From the NCBI RefSeq assembly GCF_004151105.1, contig NZ_PHRF01000066.1:1-64000 (forward strand): 64,000 nt of DNA. The letters are read 5' to 3'. Every line of letters starts with the position of its first letter. The first letter of the stretch is position 1. A program made the translations under genes and the position numbers. This stretch comes from Streptomyces sp. L-9-10. Lineage in GTDB: Bacteria > Actinomycetota > Actinomycetes > Streptomycetales > Streptomycetaceae. Of the stretch, positions 1 through 8,428 are shown in pieces. The notes beneath the pieces were generated by a model that was given only the letters and a program-made list of their open reading frames with translations, was not told the origin of the DNA and did not search any database.

Positions 1-341
1 CCCCGTCCCCCTGTCCCCGTACCCCCTGGTCCCCGTTCTCCGGGATGCCGGAGAGCCCGCTTCCTTGTGATCCCCCGTGGTCGCTGGGCTCCCCGTCCGC
101 ACCCCCGTTACGTCAGGGGAGCCGCGCCGTTCCGCCGCCCCGTGTCGGCGGTGCCGGCGCCGCGCCCCTTCCGTGATCCCCACTCTTCCGTCCGCGCAGG
201 TCGGAGCCCATCCGCGTGCCTACTCATCTCCCCCACTAGGTACCGGTACTCAGTCCTGCGTACTCCCGCCCAGGGCGGTCGTGGCATCGCGCGCGAAGCG
301 GCCGGATACCGGTGCTCCCCCGGCGCTCTAAAATCGCTGCC
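1..341 (+). promoter_or_regulatory. Upstream region of the CrtI-like gene, with a leaderless-type promoter
   Basis: No convincing gene is visible here. The first 60 bases are a C-rich run with repeated CCCCGT words. At 329-334 the sequence reads TAAAAT, and seven bases later comes the ATG at 342. That is the usual spacing of a -10 box in a Streptomyces leaderless gene, and no Shine-Dalgarno sequence is present. Around 239-266 the words GGTACC, GGTACTC and CGTACTC suggest a possible operator, but I cannot assign a regulator. Confidence 0.45.
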
Positions 342-1856
342 ATGGCACGGATTGCGGTGATCGGCGCCGGGATGGGCGCCATGGCGGCGGCCGCCCGGCT
401 CGCGGTGGCGGGTCAGCGGGTGACGGTGTACGAACGCGCGGCGACGTACGGCGGGTCGGTGGGCCGGTTCGAGCGGGACGGGTTCGTCTTCGACACCGGG
501 CCCGGTCTGCTGCATCTGCCGGCCGTCTACCGCGATCTCTTCGTCAAGACCGGCAAGGAGCCGCTGGAGAGCCGCGTCCGGCTCGGTCAGGTGGATCCGG
601 CGAGCCGGCATGTCTTCGCCGACGGCACCGACGTACGGCTGCCCAACGCGTCGCGCGGCGGCGTGGTCTCCGCCCTGGACGCCGCGCTGGGCGCGGGCGC
701 CGGGGAGCGCTGGGGGGAGTTCCTCGGCCGGGCCCGGGACGCCTGGGACCGCTCGCGGCGCCCGCTGCTGGAGGAGCCGCTGTGGGCGGACTGGCGGGTG
801 CTGGGCCGGGATCCGTATCCGGCCGTACGGCGGCGACGGCTGCTCCGCGGCGCCCGGCAGGCCACGACGGTCGCGGAGATCGGCGCCTGGGAGCTGGCCG
901 ACCCGCGGCTGGCGGCGCTGCTGGACGGCTACGCCCTGTCGTACGGGCTCGACCCCCGGCACGCCCCGGCGAGCGCCGCCCTGCTGCCGTATCTGGAGCA
1001 GACCTTCGGCAGCTGGTATGTCGGGGGCGGCATGCGGGAGTTGGCGCGCGCGGTGTACGAACGGTGCCTGGCCCGCCGGGTGGAGTTCGTCTTCGGCGCC
1101 GAGGTGACCCGGATCGTCGAGAAGGACGGCGCGGCGACGGGGATCGAGCTGGCGGACGGCACGGTCGCGGAAGCCGGCCATGTGGTGGCGGGAATCGCGC
1201 CCGGCCCGCTCGTGGAATGGCGGCTCGACGCGGACGGTGACGTACGGCCGCCGGGCACGGACGCGGGTGGTGCCGTGCGGCCGGGCCGGTTCACGGTGCT
1301 GCTGGCGCTCCGCGGCGCCCGCGAACCCGGCGCCGCGCACCGGACGGTGGTGCACTCCCCCGACGGAAGCGCCGAGGCGGCCGAGGTGTTCGCCGGGCGG
1401 ACCGCGGCGCGGCCCACGGTCACGGTGCTGCGGCCCGACGACGCCGCGACGCGCCCCGACGACGGCCACGAGGCGGTCACGCTCACCGCGACGGTGGCCC
1501 CGGACGGCCCGGTCGACTGGTCCGACGCCACGCTGCGCGAGCGGTACGCCGATGCGCTGGTGGCCGCCGCAGGGGCCGCCGTGCCGGGGATCGCGGAGCG
1601 GCTCCTGTGGCGCGAGCTGCGCACCCCGGCCGATACGGCGGCGCTGACGGGGGCCGCGGGCGGTTCCGTACCGGCGCCCGCGCTGGCCGGGGCCGAGGGC
1701 CGGCTGCTGCTTCCGGGGAACCCCACCCGGCTGTCCGGGCTGTATCGCGCGGGAGGCTGGGCGCACCCGGGCGGCGGGCTCGCGCACGCCGGGATGTCGG
1801 GGGCGCTGGTCGCCGGACTGATCGTGGAGGGGGCGGACTTCCGCGGCTCGCGGTGA
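342..1856 (+). CDS. FAD-dependent phytoene-dehydrogenase-like oxidoreductase
   Basis: The protein has 504 residues. It opens with an FAD-binding Rossmann motif, VIGAGMGAMAAA at about residues 6-17, followed by an E/R pair (YERAATYGGS). It closes with the GGWAHPGGGLAHAGMSG block that is typical of CrtI/amine-oxidase flavoproteins. Such enzymes desaturate or oxidise isoprenoids and related hydrophobic substrates. No carotenoid cluster is adjacent, so the substrate is unknown. I chose ATG 342 over the in-frame ATG at 312 because homologous proteins begin at MARIAVIG and a TAAAAT box sits just upstream. The next gene is convergent. Confidence 0.85.
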   Translation: MARIAVIGAGMGAMAAAARLAVAGQRVTVYERAATYGGSVGRFERDGFVFDTGPGLLHLPAVYRDLFVKTGKEPLESRVRLGQVDPASRHVFADGTDVRLPNASRGGVVSALDAALGAGAGERWGEFLGRARDAWDRSRRPLLEEPLWADWRVLGRDPYPAVRRRRLLRGARQATTVAEIGAWELADPRLAALLDGYALSYGLDPRHAPASAALLPYLEQTFGSWYVGGGMRELARAVYERCLARRVEFVFGAEVTRIVEKDGAATGIELADGTVAEAGHVVAGIAPGPLVEWRLDADGDVRPPGTDAGGAVRPGRFTVLLALRGAREPGAAHRTVVHSPDGSAEAAEVFAGRTAARPTVTVLRPDDAATRPDDGHEAVTLTATVAPDGPVDWSDATLRERYADALVAAAGAAVPGIAERLLWRELRTPADTAALTGAAGGSVPAPALAGAEGRLLLPGNPTRLSGLYRAGGWAHPGGGLAHAGMSGALVAGLIVEGADFRGSR

Positions 1857-1960
1857 GCCACGCGCGCCGCCACCGCGCCCGCTCGGTCAACAGGCGCGCC
1901 GCCGACCGTTCCTGACGGCCCGCCAAGGCGCGTCGCCCGTCGCCCGTCGCCCCTCGCCGG

Positions 1961-2911
1961 TCAGTAGCGGTACTGCTGCTCGTTGTAGTCGGGGTCCGGG
2001 TAGCCCGGCCGTCGCGGCTCGTCCTGGGGTATCGGCGGGAACTGCTCGCCGTCGCGGTCGCGCTGCTGCGGGACCCACACGCCGCCGGGCGGGGTGTCGC
2101 CGCCGTACTGCTGCTGGTTGCCGTACGGGTCGGCGTACTGCTGCTGGCCGCCGAAGCTGTCGTAGGAGCCGTACTGCCGGCCGCTGTCGGCCGCGCCGGT
2201 GTACGGGTCGGTGTACCCGGGGTACTGCTGCTGCCCCGCGTCGTAGCCGTACTGCTGCTGCGCGTACGCGTCCTGGCCGGGATACATGTCCTGGCCGGAG
2301 TGGTAGGCGTCCTGGGGCGCGTATCCGTCCTGGCCCGCGGGCTGGTGCTGCCCGTATCCCGGATACGCGTCGTAGCCGGCGCCGTCGCCGTACTCGTGGG
2401 CACCGGTCGCCGCGCCCGCGCCCGCGTGCCCCTGCTGACGCGCCTCACGGGCCGCGTCGTCGTATATCCCGTACTGCCCCGTGTCGTCGGGCAGCGGCTC
2501 CGGCTCATAGACCGCGGCGGCCGGCGCGGGCGCCTCCGGCTCGTACGCGGGGGGCTCGTACGCGGGCGGCTCGTACTCCAGGTCCGAGACCTCAAGCGCG
2601 GGCTCGCGCTCCTGCGCCTGCCGGCTTCCGGCCTTGCGGCGGCGGCTCGCGCCCGGACTGCCGCCTATCGCCCAGCCCGTCGAGAAGCCGCGGCGGAAGG
2701 ACAGCGTCACATACGTCTGGCCGACCGCGAACGCGATCGCGCCCAGCGCGATGACGAATATGGAAGGGATCAGTACGCCGAGGACCACACCCATGAACCC
2801 GGTGAAGGCGAGCACTCGCCAGCGCAGCCGCGCCTTGTACTGGAGCAGCACCTCACCGAGCAGCCACAGGGCCACGATGCCGAATGCGATGTAGAGGACC
2901 GTCCAGCCCAT
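1961..2911 (-). CDS. Hypothetical two-helix membrane protein with Tyr/Gln-rich tail
   Basis: The protein has 316 residues. Two hydrophobic helices (about 2-20 and 36-62) are followed by a short basic stretch. A long low-complexity cytoplasmic or extracellular tail rich in Y, Q, P, G and D then carries repeated PAYEPPAYEP and QQQYG-like units. I recognise no catalytic domain. It lies 51 bases downstream of metF on the same strand and may share its transcript. The tail resembles the disordered Y/Q-rich regions of actinobacterial envelope proteins, but that is only a resemblance. Confidence 0.7.
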   Translation of the reverse strand: MGWTVLYIAFGIVALWLLGEVLLQYKARLRWRVLAFTGFMGVVLGVLIPSIFVIALGAIAFAVGQTYVTLSFRRGFSTGWAIGGSPGASRRRKAGSRQAQEREPALEVSDLEYEPPAYEPPAYEPEAPAPAAAVYEPEPLPDDTGQYGIYDDAAREARQQGHAGAGAATGAHEYGDGAGYDAYPGYGQHQPAGQDGYAPQDAYHSGQDMYPGQDAYAQQQYGYDAGQQQYPGYTDPYTGAADSGRQYGSYDSFGGQQQYADPYGNQQQYGGDTPPGGVWVPQQRDRDGEQFPPIPQDEPRRPGYPDPDYNEQQYRY

Positions 2912-2962
2912 GCCCGCCCCTCTCCTGGGCCCACCGCCCGGGGACAGGGCGGGTACGGCCGG

Positions 2963-3880
2963 TCACGACTGCTCGTGCAGTCCGAGATTCTCGTAGATTT
3001 CGAGCGTCGCCGTGGAGTTGTTGAGCGTGATGAAGTGCAAGCCGGGGACACCCTCGGAGAGCAGCTCGGCACAGAACTCCGTCGCGAACTCGATGCCAAT
3101 GGAGCGTACAGCGGCGGGATCCTCCCTGACCGAGAGGATCCGCTCTTTCAGCTCGGGCGGGAAGACCGCGGTGGAGAGCTGCGGCAATCGCTCCAGCATC
3201 TTCACACTGGTGACGGGCATGATTTCCGGAATGATCGGCGTCTCGCAACCGGCCGCGGCGGCGCGGTCGCGCAGCCGCAGATAGCCCTCGGGGTCGAAGA
3301 ACATCTGCGTGATCGCGTAATCGGCGCCCGCGCGGCACTTGTCCACGAAGTGCCTGACGTCCGTGTCCCAGTCGGTGGACCGCGGATGCATCTCGGGGAA
3401 GGCCGCCACTCCGACGCAGAAGTCGCCGGACTCCTTGATCAGCCTGACCAGTTCGACGGCGTAGCGCACACCGTCCGGGTGCTTGACCCACTCGCCCATG
3501 GGGTCGCCGGGCGGATCGCCGCGTACGGCGAGGATGTTGCGGATCCCGGCGTCGGCGTACTGCCCGACCATGTTGCGCAGCTCGGCGACGGACTGGCCGA
3601 CGGCCGTGAGGTGCGCGACCGGCGTGAGCGTGCTGTCGGCGGCGATCCGCTCGGTGGCCCTGACCGTGCCCGCGCGGGTGGAGCCACCCGCGCCATAGGT
3701 CACGGAGACGAAGCTCGGGGCGACCGCCTCGATCCGGCGCAACGCGTTCCAGAGGTTCCGCTCGCCCTTCTCCGTCTTGGGCGCCCAGAACTCGAACGAG
3801 TACGAAGTCTTGCCGGTCGCGAGCAGATCACGCACGGTCAGCGCGTGATCCGATCTGGTCGAAGCTGTGCCTAGGGCCAT
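2963..3880 (-). CDS. metF: Methylenetetrahydrofolate reductase
   Basis: This 305-residue TIM-barrel flavoprotein reduces 5,10-methylene-THF to 5-methyl-THF, the methyl donor for methionine synthesis. Family motifs are in order: SFEFWAPKTEKGERN near residue 28 (the usual SFEFFPPK), FVSVTYGAGGSTR, ILAVRGDPPGD, AAFPEMHP and ITQMFFDPE, ending in a helix with ITLNNSTATLEIYENLGL. The length is normal for bacterial MetF. It is read on the minus strand 159 bases after thiE, so it probably has its own promoter. I see no riboswitch in front of it. Confidence 0.97.
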   Translation of the reverse strand: MALGTASTRSDHALTVRDLLATGKTSYSFEFWAPKTEKGERNLWNALRRIEAVAPSFVSVTYGAGGSTRAGTVRATERIAADSTLTPVAHLTAVGQSVAELRNMVGQYADAGIRNILAVRGDPPGDPMGEWVKHPDGVRYAVELVRLIKESGDFCVGVAAFPEMHPRSTDWDTDVRHFVDKCRAGADYAITQMFFDPEGYLRLRDRAAAAGCETPIIPEIMPVTSVKMLERLPQLSTAVFPPELKERILSVREDPAAVRSIGIEFATEFCAELLSEGVPGLHFITLNNSTATLEIYENLGLHEQS

Positions 3881-4039
3881 ATGTGCAGGCTATCGAGGGT
3901 GGGGCGGTCCCCCAACCGGACGAGGGGCTTTTGCCGGGATTGCCGGTTAAGTGGCCGCGCTCGCGCACGGCACGTCACCGTGCGCCGCACTCCCGTCATC
4001 CGTACGCCGCGCTCCGGCCATCCGTACACCCCGCCGCCG

Positions 4040-4699
4040 TCATACGGCACGGTCGCGCACGCGCTTCGCCAGGGCCGCGGTCGCCGCCGCCGGGTCGTCC
4101 GCCTCGGTGATCGCCCGGACGACGACGACCCTGCGGGCACCGGCGTCCAGCACCTCGTCGAGACGGGCGGCGTCGATCCCGCCGATCGCGAACCACGGAC
4201 GGTCCGTGGCGCGGGACGCGGCGTACCGCACCAGATCGAGCCCCGGGGCGTGGCGGCCCGGCTTGGTGGGAGTGGGCCAGCAGGGGCCCGTACAGAAGTA
4301 GTCCACGCCGGGCTCGGCGAGCGCCGCGTCCACCTCGGCCTCGGCATGGGTGGAACGGCCGATCAGCGGCCCGTTCCCGAGGATCGCGCGCGCGGCGGGG
4401 ACGGGCAGATCGCCCTGTCCCAGATGCAGCACGTCGGAGCCGATGGCATGGGCCACATCGGCTCGGTCGTTCACGGCGAGCAGCCGGCCGTGCCTGCGGC
4501 AGGCGTCGGCGAAGACCTGGAGGTGGTCCAGCTCCTCGGCCGCCTCCATGCCCTTGTCGCGCAGCTGCACGATGTCCACGCCCGACGCGAGCACGGCGTC
4601 GAGGAACTCGGCGAGATCCCCCTGCCGCTCACGGGCGTCCGTGCACAGATAGAGCCGGGCGTCGGACAGCGAAGCGGAAGCCGCGGAAGCCGTGGCCAT
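4040..4699 (-). CDS. thiE: Thiamine-phosphate synthase
   Basis: This 219-residue (beta/alpha)8 enzyme joins HMP pyrophosphate and thiazole phosphate to give thiamine phosphate. The visible family motifs are QLRDKG (phosphate and Mg site), LLAVNDRADVA, VLHLGQGDLP, IGRSTH, the GPCWPTPTK loop near residue 140 and FAIGGI before the C-terminal phosphate site. It is on the strand opposite the thiOSG operon. It is therefore not under the TPP riboswitch at 6925, and I see no second riboswitch upstream of it. Confidence 0.95.
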   Translation of the reverse strand: MATASAASASLSDARLYLCTDARERQGDLAEFLDAVLASGVDIVQLRDKGMEAAEELDHLQVFADACRRHGRLLAVNDRADVAHAIGSDVLHLGQGDLPVPAARAILGNGPLIGRSTHAEAEVDAALAEPGVDYFCTGPCWPTPTKPGRHAPGLDLVRYAASRATDRPWFAIGGIDAARLDEVLDAGARRVVVVRAITEADDPAAATAALAKRVRDRAV

Positions 4700-4728
4700 G
4701 GAAGATCCCCCCGTGATGTGTGGGTCGG

Positions 4729-4786
4729 CGGTGCGCGGCGGCCGACGGACGACCGGCGGACGGTCGTACGGGGCCGCCGCGCACCG
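4729..4786 (-). terminator. Nested hairpin between the Rv2175c-like gene and thiE
   Basis: The arms 4729-4743 and 4772-4786 are perfect 15-base inverted repeats. The 28-base interior contains a second hairpin (ACGACCG pairing with CGGTCGT). It lies just downstream of the minus-strand gene that ends at 4802 and upstream of thiE. It fits a strong factor-independent stop without a U-tract, as is common in Streptomyces. A role in the thiE leader is the alternative. Confidence 0.6.
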
Positions 4787-4801
4787 CGGATGGCGATGTC
4801 G

Positions 4802-5167
4802 TCAGACGGCGAGCGCCTGGGCCCGGCGCTTCACCTCCGTGCCGCGATTCTCACTGAGCGCCTGCGCGGGCGTGCCCGGCAGGCTGGGGTCGGGGGTGAA
4901 GAGCCACTCGAGCATCTCTTCGTCGGTGAAACTGTCGTCCCTCAGGAGCGTCAGGGTGCCGGCGAGGCCCTTGACCACCTTGTTGCCGTCGATGAAGGCG
5001 GCGGGCACCTGGAGCGTCCTGTTCTCGCCGCGGCGCACCGCGATCAGCTGGCCTTCCTTCACCAACTGCCGCACACGCGTCACCTCGACGTCGAGCTTTT
5101 CCGCGATGTCGGGCAGGTGAAGCCAGGCGGGGACGAGAGCATCGATCTTTGCGTCAATCTCGGTCAC
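4802..5167 (-). CDS. Rv2175c-family DNA-binding protein
   Basis: The protein has 121 residues from GTG 5167 (MTEIDAKIDALVPAWLHLP). A winged helix-turn-helix-like N-terminal half (LPDIAEKLDVEVTRVRQLVKEGQLIAVRRGEN) is followed by the family C-terminal domain ending AQALSENRGTEVKRRAQALAV. The mycobacterial relative Rv2175c binds DNA and is a substrate of a Ser/Thr kinase. A PASTA kinase, pkaF, lies only 4 kb away. An in-frame ATG at 5218 would add 17 residues, but that extension (GLLGYRLSVRDGTLVL) does not look like the family. No Shine-Dalgarno precedes the GTG. Confidence 0.8.
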   Translation of the reverse strand: MTEIDAKIDALVPAWLHLPDIAEKLDVEVTRVRQLVKEGQLIAVRRGENRTLQVPAAFIDGNKVVKGLAGTLTLLRDDSFTDEEMLEWLFTPDPSLPGTPAQALSENRGTEVKRRAQALAV

Positions 5168-5257
5168 AAGGACAAGCGTGCCATCCCGGACTGACAGACG
5201 GTAGCCGAGAAGCCCCAATCGGGCCGCCGCCCCGGCGGTGCCGCGACCCGCGCGGGC

Positions 5258-6487
5258 TCAGAGCACGGCCTTGCGCAGCGGTACGGACGGGTCCGCGGTC
5301 CGCTCCGGATCCAGCCGCGCGCCCGCCTCGATGAGCTTGCGGCCCTGCGCCAGATCCCGGGGCCTGCCGACGGCCAGCAGCGCGGTCGGCGCCCCGTCCC
5401 GCAGCCAGACCACCGACCAGGCGCTCCCGGCCGGATCGCCGCGCCGGACCAGGGTGTCACCGTCCGCGTGGTGGCCCGCGTACTGCACGAAACGGCCGAA
5501 CTGCTCGGACCAGAAGTACGGCACGGGGTCGTAGATCTCGTCGGTCTCGCCGACCACCTGCGCGGCGACCGTGCGCGGCCCCTGGAGCGCGTTGTCCCAG
5601 TGATGTACGAGCAGTCGCTCTCCGTAACGGGCCGAGGGGAACGAGGCGCAGTCACCCACCGCGTACACCTCAGGCAGCGAGGTCCGCAGCCGCTCGTCCG
5701 CCACGATGGCGCCGTCCGGGCCCAGCTCCATCCCCGATCCGGCCAGCCAGCCCGTCGCGGGCCGCGCGCCGATGCCCACGACCACCGCGTCCGCGTCCAG
5801 CCGCCGGCCGTCCGCGAGCAGCACCGCGCCCGGTTCGACACCGGCCACCCGGGCGTCCGTCAGCAGTTCGGCCCCGCTCTCCGCGTACCAGCCGGTCATA
5901 GGAGCGGCGACATCGGCGGGCAGGGCGCCCGCGAGCGGCCGGTCGGCCGCCTCGACGACCGTCACGGCGCAGCCCGCCTCCCGGGCCGCCGTGGTGAACT
6001 CCGCGCCGATCCACCCCGCGCCGACGACCACGACCCGCTGCCTGCGGCCGAGCACCGGACGCAGCCGCTCCGCGTCGTCCAGCGTGCGCAGCAGATGGAC
6101 CCCGGGCAGCGACTCGGTGCCCGGCAGGACGATCGGTTCCGCGCCGGTCGCGACGACCAGCACGTCGTACGGAACGGGCCCGCGCGCGGTGTCCAGTTCC
6201 CGTGCGCCGGGGCGCAGTCCGGTCACGTCGAGGCCGAGCCTGAGCCGGACGGACAGCGCCGCGAAGTCGATGTCGAAGGCCGGGCTCTCCGCCTTGCCCA
6301 GCAGGACCGCCTTGGAGAGCGGGGGCCGGTCGTACGGTGGATGCGGCTCGGCGCCGAGTACGGTGACCGGGCCGCCGAAGCCCTTCTCCCGCAGGGCCAC
6401 CGCGGTCTGCACGCCCGCCATGCCCGCGCCGACGACGACCACCCTCGGCTCTCCGGCCGGTTCTGTCTCCCGCTGTCTCTCGCTCAC
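5258..6487 (-). CDS. FAD/NAD(P)-dependent oxidoreductase, ferredoxin-reductase-like
   Basis: The protein has 409 residues with two Rossmann dinucleotide sites. VVVGAGMAGVQTAVALRE near residue 17 binds FAD, and VVVVGAGWIGAEF near 150 binds NAD(P)H. An FAD-contacting VYAVGDCASFP motif lies near 290, then the interface domain follows. This layout matches rubredoxin and ferredoxin reductases such as those serving P450 or dioxygenase systems. No partner ferredoxin is adjacent. It starts at GTG 6487 and overlaps the upstream 128-residue gene by four bases (GTGA), so the two are translationally coupled. Confidence 0.88.
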   Translation of the reverse strand: MSERQRETEPAGEPRVVVVGAGMAGVQTAVALREKGFGGPVTVLGAEPHPPYDRPPLSKAVLLGKAESPAFDIDFAALSVRLRLGLDVTGLRPGARELDTARGPVPYDVLVVATGAEPIVLPGTESLPGVHLLRTLDDAERLRPVLGRRQRVVVVGAGWIGAEFTTAAREAGCAVTVVEAADRPLAGALPADVAAPMTGWYAESGAELLTDARVAGVEPGAVLLADGRRLDADAVVVGIGARPATGWLAGSGMELGPDGAIVADERLRTSLPEVYAVGDCASFPSARYGERLLVHHWDNALQGPRTVAAQVVGETDEIYDPVPYFWSEQFGRFVQYAGHHADGDTLVRRGDPAGSAWSVVWLRDGAPTALLAVGRPRDLAQGRKLIEAGARLDPERTADPSVPLRKAVL

Positions 6488-6870
6488 CCGATCACCTTAG
6501 ACAGCCCGTCCCGGACAACTCCCCGAACGTCGGCGGGAACCTGTTCCACCACGCTCGTGCCGCTGCCCTCCTGGGACTCCCACTCCCAGGTCTCCTCCAG
6601 CCGCACCCGGCCGTCGGGAAGGCCGACCACGGTGGAGACGCAGTGCCCCGACGAGGTCGCGCCGTCCGTCTTCAGCTGTACGTACCGGAAATCCAGCCGG
6701 TCGCCCTCGCGCGTCCCGACGAGATATCCGCGGACCACGTCACCGCCCGCGTACTCGGCGCGGATCATGCCGTCCTCCTCGCGGTAGAGGAAGCGGGTGG
6801 CGGTGCCCACCTGCCCCGGTGCCTGGTCGGCGACCGGGGAAAGAACGAGTCCGTCCAGTGAACGGGCCAC
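6484..6870 (-). CDS. Hypothetical protein coupled to the reductase
   Basis: The protein has 128 residues and no signal peptide or membrane helix. It looks all-beta, with alternating strands such as TATRFLYREEDGMIRAEYAG, RGYLVGTREGDRLDFRYVQL and GRVRLEETWEWESQ. That is reminiscent of small lipocalin-like conserved proteins. It starts at GTG 6870 with a GGGAG ribosome site nine bases upstream and overlaps the reductase gene by four bases. It is divergent from the TPP-controlled thiO operon. I do not recognise the function. Confidence 0.7.
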   Translation of the reverse strand: MARSLDGLVLSPVADQAPGQVGTATRFLYREEDGMIRAEYAGGDVVRGYLVGTREGDRLDFRYVQLKTDGATSSGHCVSTVVGLPDGRVRLEETWEWESQEGSGTSVVEQVPADVRGVVRDGLSKVIG

Positions 6871-6924
6871 GGTAATCGCTCCCTTACAGCGCGGAGGTCA
6901 GGGCGTTAGGCTGGCAGCCGACAC

Positions 6925-7020
6925 TACCTCGCGGGAGTCCGGACGCACCGGGCTGAGAGGGAGGCTGAGGCGGCCTCCGACCGTACGAACCTGATCCGGG
7001 TCATGCCGGCGAAGGGAGGG
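6925..7020 (+). promoter_or_regulatory. TPP riboswitch (thi box)
   Basis: The conserved thi-box words are present in order: GGGCTGAGAGGG at 6950-6961, a P3 hairpin, then CCTGATCCGGGTCATGCCGG and the CGAAGGGAGGGG closing segment. The element ends on the ribosome binding site of thiO (GGAGGGG, ATG at 7032). Ligand binding would therefore most simply hide the Shine-Dalgarno and stop translation of thiOSG, as known for other high-GC TPP switches. Confidence 0.95.
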
Positions 7021-7031
7021 GCTGGACGCCC

Positions 7032-8228
7032 ATGCAGTCACCCCGTGAAGGAACAGCGGCCTCCGACGTCCTCGTCATCGGCGGCGGGATCATCGGCCTG
7101 GTCACCGCCTGGCGGGCGGCGCAGCACGGGCTGCGCACCGCCGTCACCGACCCCGATCCCGGCGGCGGCGCGGCGCGGGTCGCGGCGGGGATGCTCGCGG
7201 CCGTCACCGAACTCCACTACGGCGAGGAAGCGTTGCTCGGCCTCAACCTCGCCTCCGCCGCGCGCTACCCGGGCTTCGTCGCCGAACTGGAGGCGGCCAG
7301 CGGGCGGGACACCGGCTACCGGACGTGCGGCACCCTCGCCGTCGCCCTCGACACCGACGACCGCGCCCAGTTGCGCGAACTGCACGCCTTCCAGCAGCGT
7401 TCCGGACTGACGTCCCAGTGGCTCACGGGCCGTGAGTGCCGGCGCCTGGAACCGATGCTCGCGCCGGGCGTACGCGGCGGTCTGCGCGTCGACGACGACC
7501 ACCAGATCGATCCCCGGCGGCTGGCGGCGGCCCTGCTGACCGCGTGCGAACGGGCCGGGGTGGTCGTCCACCGCGCCCACGCCGACCGGCTCTCCGTCGT
7601 ACGCGACCGGGCCACCGGCGCCGTCCTGGCCGACGGCAGCACGCTCACCGCGGAACAGGTGGTACTGGCGGGCGGCAGCCTCAGCGGCCGGCTCGGGGGC
7701 GTACCGGCCGATGTCCTGCCGCCGGTACGGCCCGTCAAGGGCCAGGTCCTGCGGCTGACCGTGCCCCGTACGTACGCGCCCTTCCTCTCCAGGACGGTAC
7801 GGGCCGCCGTGCGCGGCAGCCACGTCTATCTGGTGCCGCGCGAGAACGGCGAACTGGTCGTCGGCGCCACCAGCGAGGAACTCGGCTGGGACACCACGGT
7901 CACGGCGGGCGGGGTGTACCAACTGCTGCGGGACGCGCACGAACTCATCCCCGGCATCACGGAACTGCCGCTCACCGAAACCCTCGCCGGGCTGCGCCCC
8001 GGCTCACCGGACAACGCGCCGCTGCTCGGGCCCACCGCGCTGCCGGGGCTGTCCCTGGCCACCGGCCACTACCGCAACGGGGTCCTGCTCACGCCCGTCA
8101 CAGGCGACGCGATGGCCACGGTGCTGACGACCGGCGAACTGCCCCCGGAGGCCCGTGCCTTCTCCCCGTCGCGGTTCTCCTCGCGCCCCTCGCCCGTCGC
8201 GTCCATCCGTCAGGAGCAGACCGCATGA
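7032..8228 (+). CDS. thiO: Glycine oxidase ThiO
   Basis: This 398-residue flavoprotein of the DAO family oxidises glycine to the imine used to build the thiamine thiazole. The N-terminal FAD motif VIGGGIIGLVTAWRAA is near residue 16. Further DAO-type blocks are AARVAAGMLA, VVLAGGSLSG and, near the C-terminus, LAGLRPGSPDNAPLLG and GHYRNGVLLTPVT. It is the first gene of the TPP-riboswitch operon and overlaps thiS by four bases (ATGA). Confidence 0.95.
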   Translation: MQSPREGTAASDVLVIGGGIIGLVTAWRAAQHGLRTAVTDPDPGGGAARVAAGMLAAVTELHYGEEALLGLNLASAARYPGFVAELEAASGRDTGYRTCGTLAVALDTDDRAQLRELHAFQQRSGLTSQWLTGRECRRLEPMLAPGVRGGLRVDDDHQIDPRRLAAALLTACERAGVVVHRAHADRLSVVRDRATGAVLADGSTLTAEQVVLAGGSLSGRLGGVPADVLPPVRPVKGQVLRLTVPRTYAPFLSRTVRAAVRGSHVYLVPRENGELVVGATSEELGWDTTVTAGGVYQLLRDAHELIPGITELPLTETLAGLRPGSPDNAPLLGPTALPGLSLATGHYRNGVLLTPVTGDAMATVLTTGELPPEARAFSPSRFSSRPSPVASIRQEQTA

Positions 8229-8425
8229 ACATCTCCGTGAACGGCGAGCCCCGCGAGCTCGCGCCCGCCACCACCCTCGACGTCGTGGTCGCCACACTCG
8301 CCCCCGCGCCCTCGGGGGTCGCCGCGGCCGTCAACGAGACGGTGATCCCGCGCACCCGCTGGTCCGGCACACCGCTCAACGACGGCGACCGCGTCGAAGT
8401 CCTCACCGCGGTCCAGGGAGGCTGA
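8225..8425 (+). CDS. thiS: Sulfur carrier protein ThiS
   Basis: This small 66-residue protein has a ubiquitin-like beta-grasp fold (MNISVNGEPRELAPATTLDVV) and the invariant C-terminal Gly-Gly (TAVQGG). The last glycine is adenylated and thiocarboxylated to deliver sulfur to ThiG. It is translationally coupled to thiO and lies three bases before thiG. The adenylating enzyme (ThiF/MoeB type) is not in this window. Confidence 0.95.
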   Translation: MNISVNGEPRELAPATTLDVVVATLAPAPSGVAAAVNETVIPRTRWSGTPLNDGDRVEVLTAVQGG

Positions 8426-8428
8426 GTC

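Noticed and set aside
108..1787. Long minus-strand reading frame opposite the CrtI-like gene
   Set aside because: It is rich in Arg, Pro and Gly with no recognisable motif, and it is the usual antisense shadow in GC-rich DNA. The plus-strand flavoprotein has clear family motifs.
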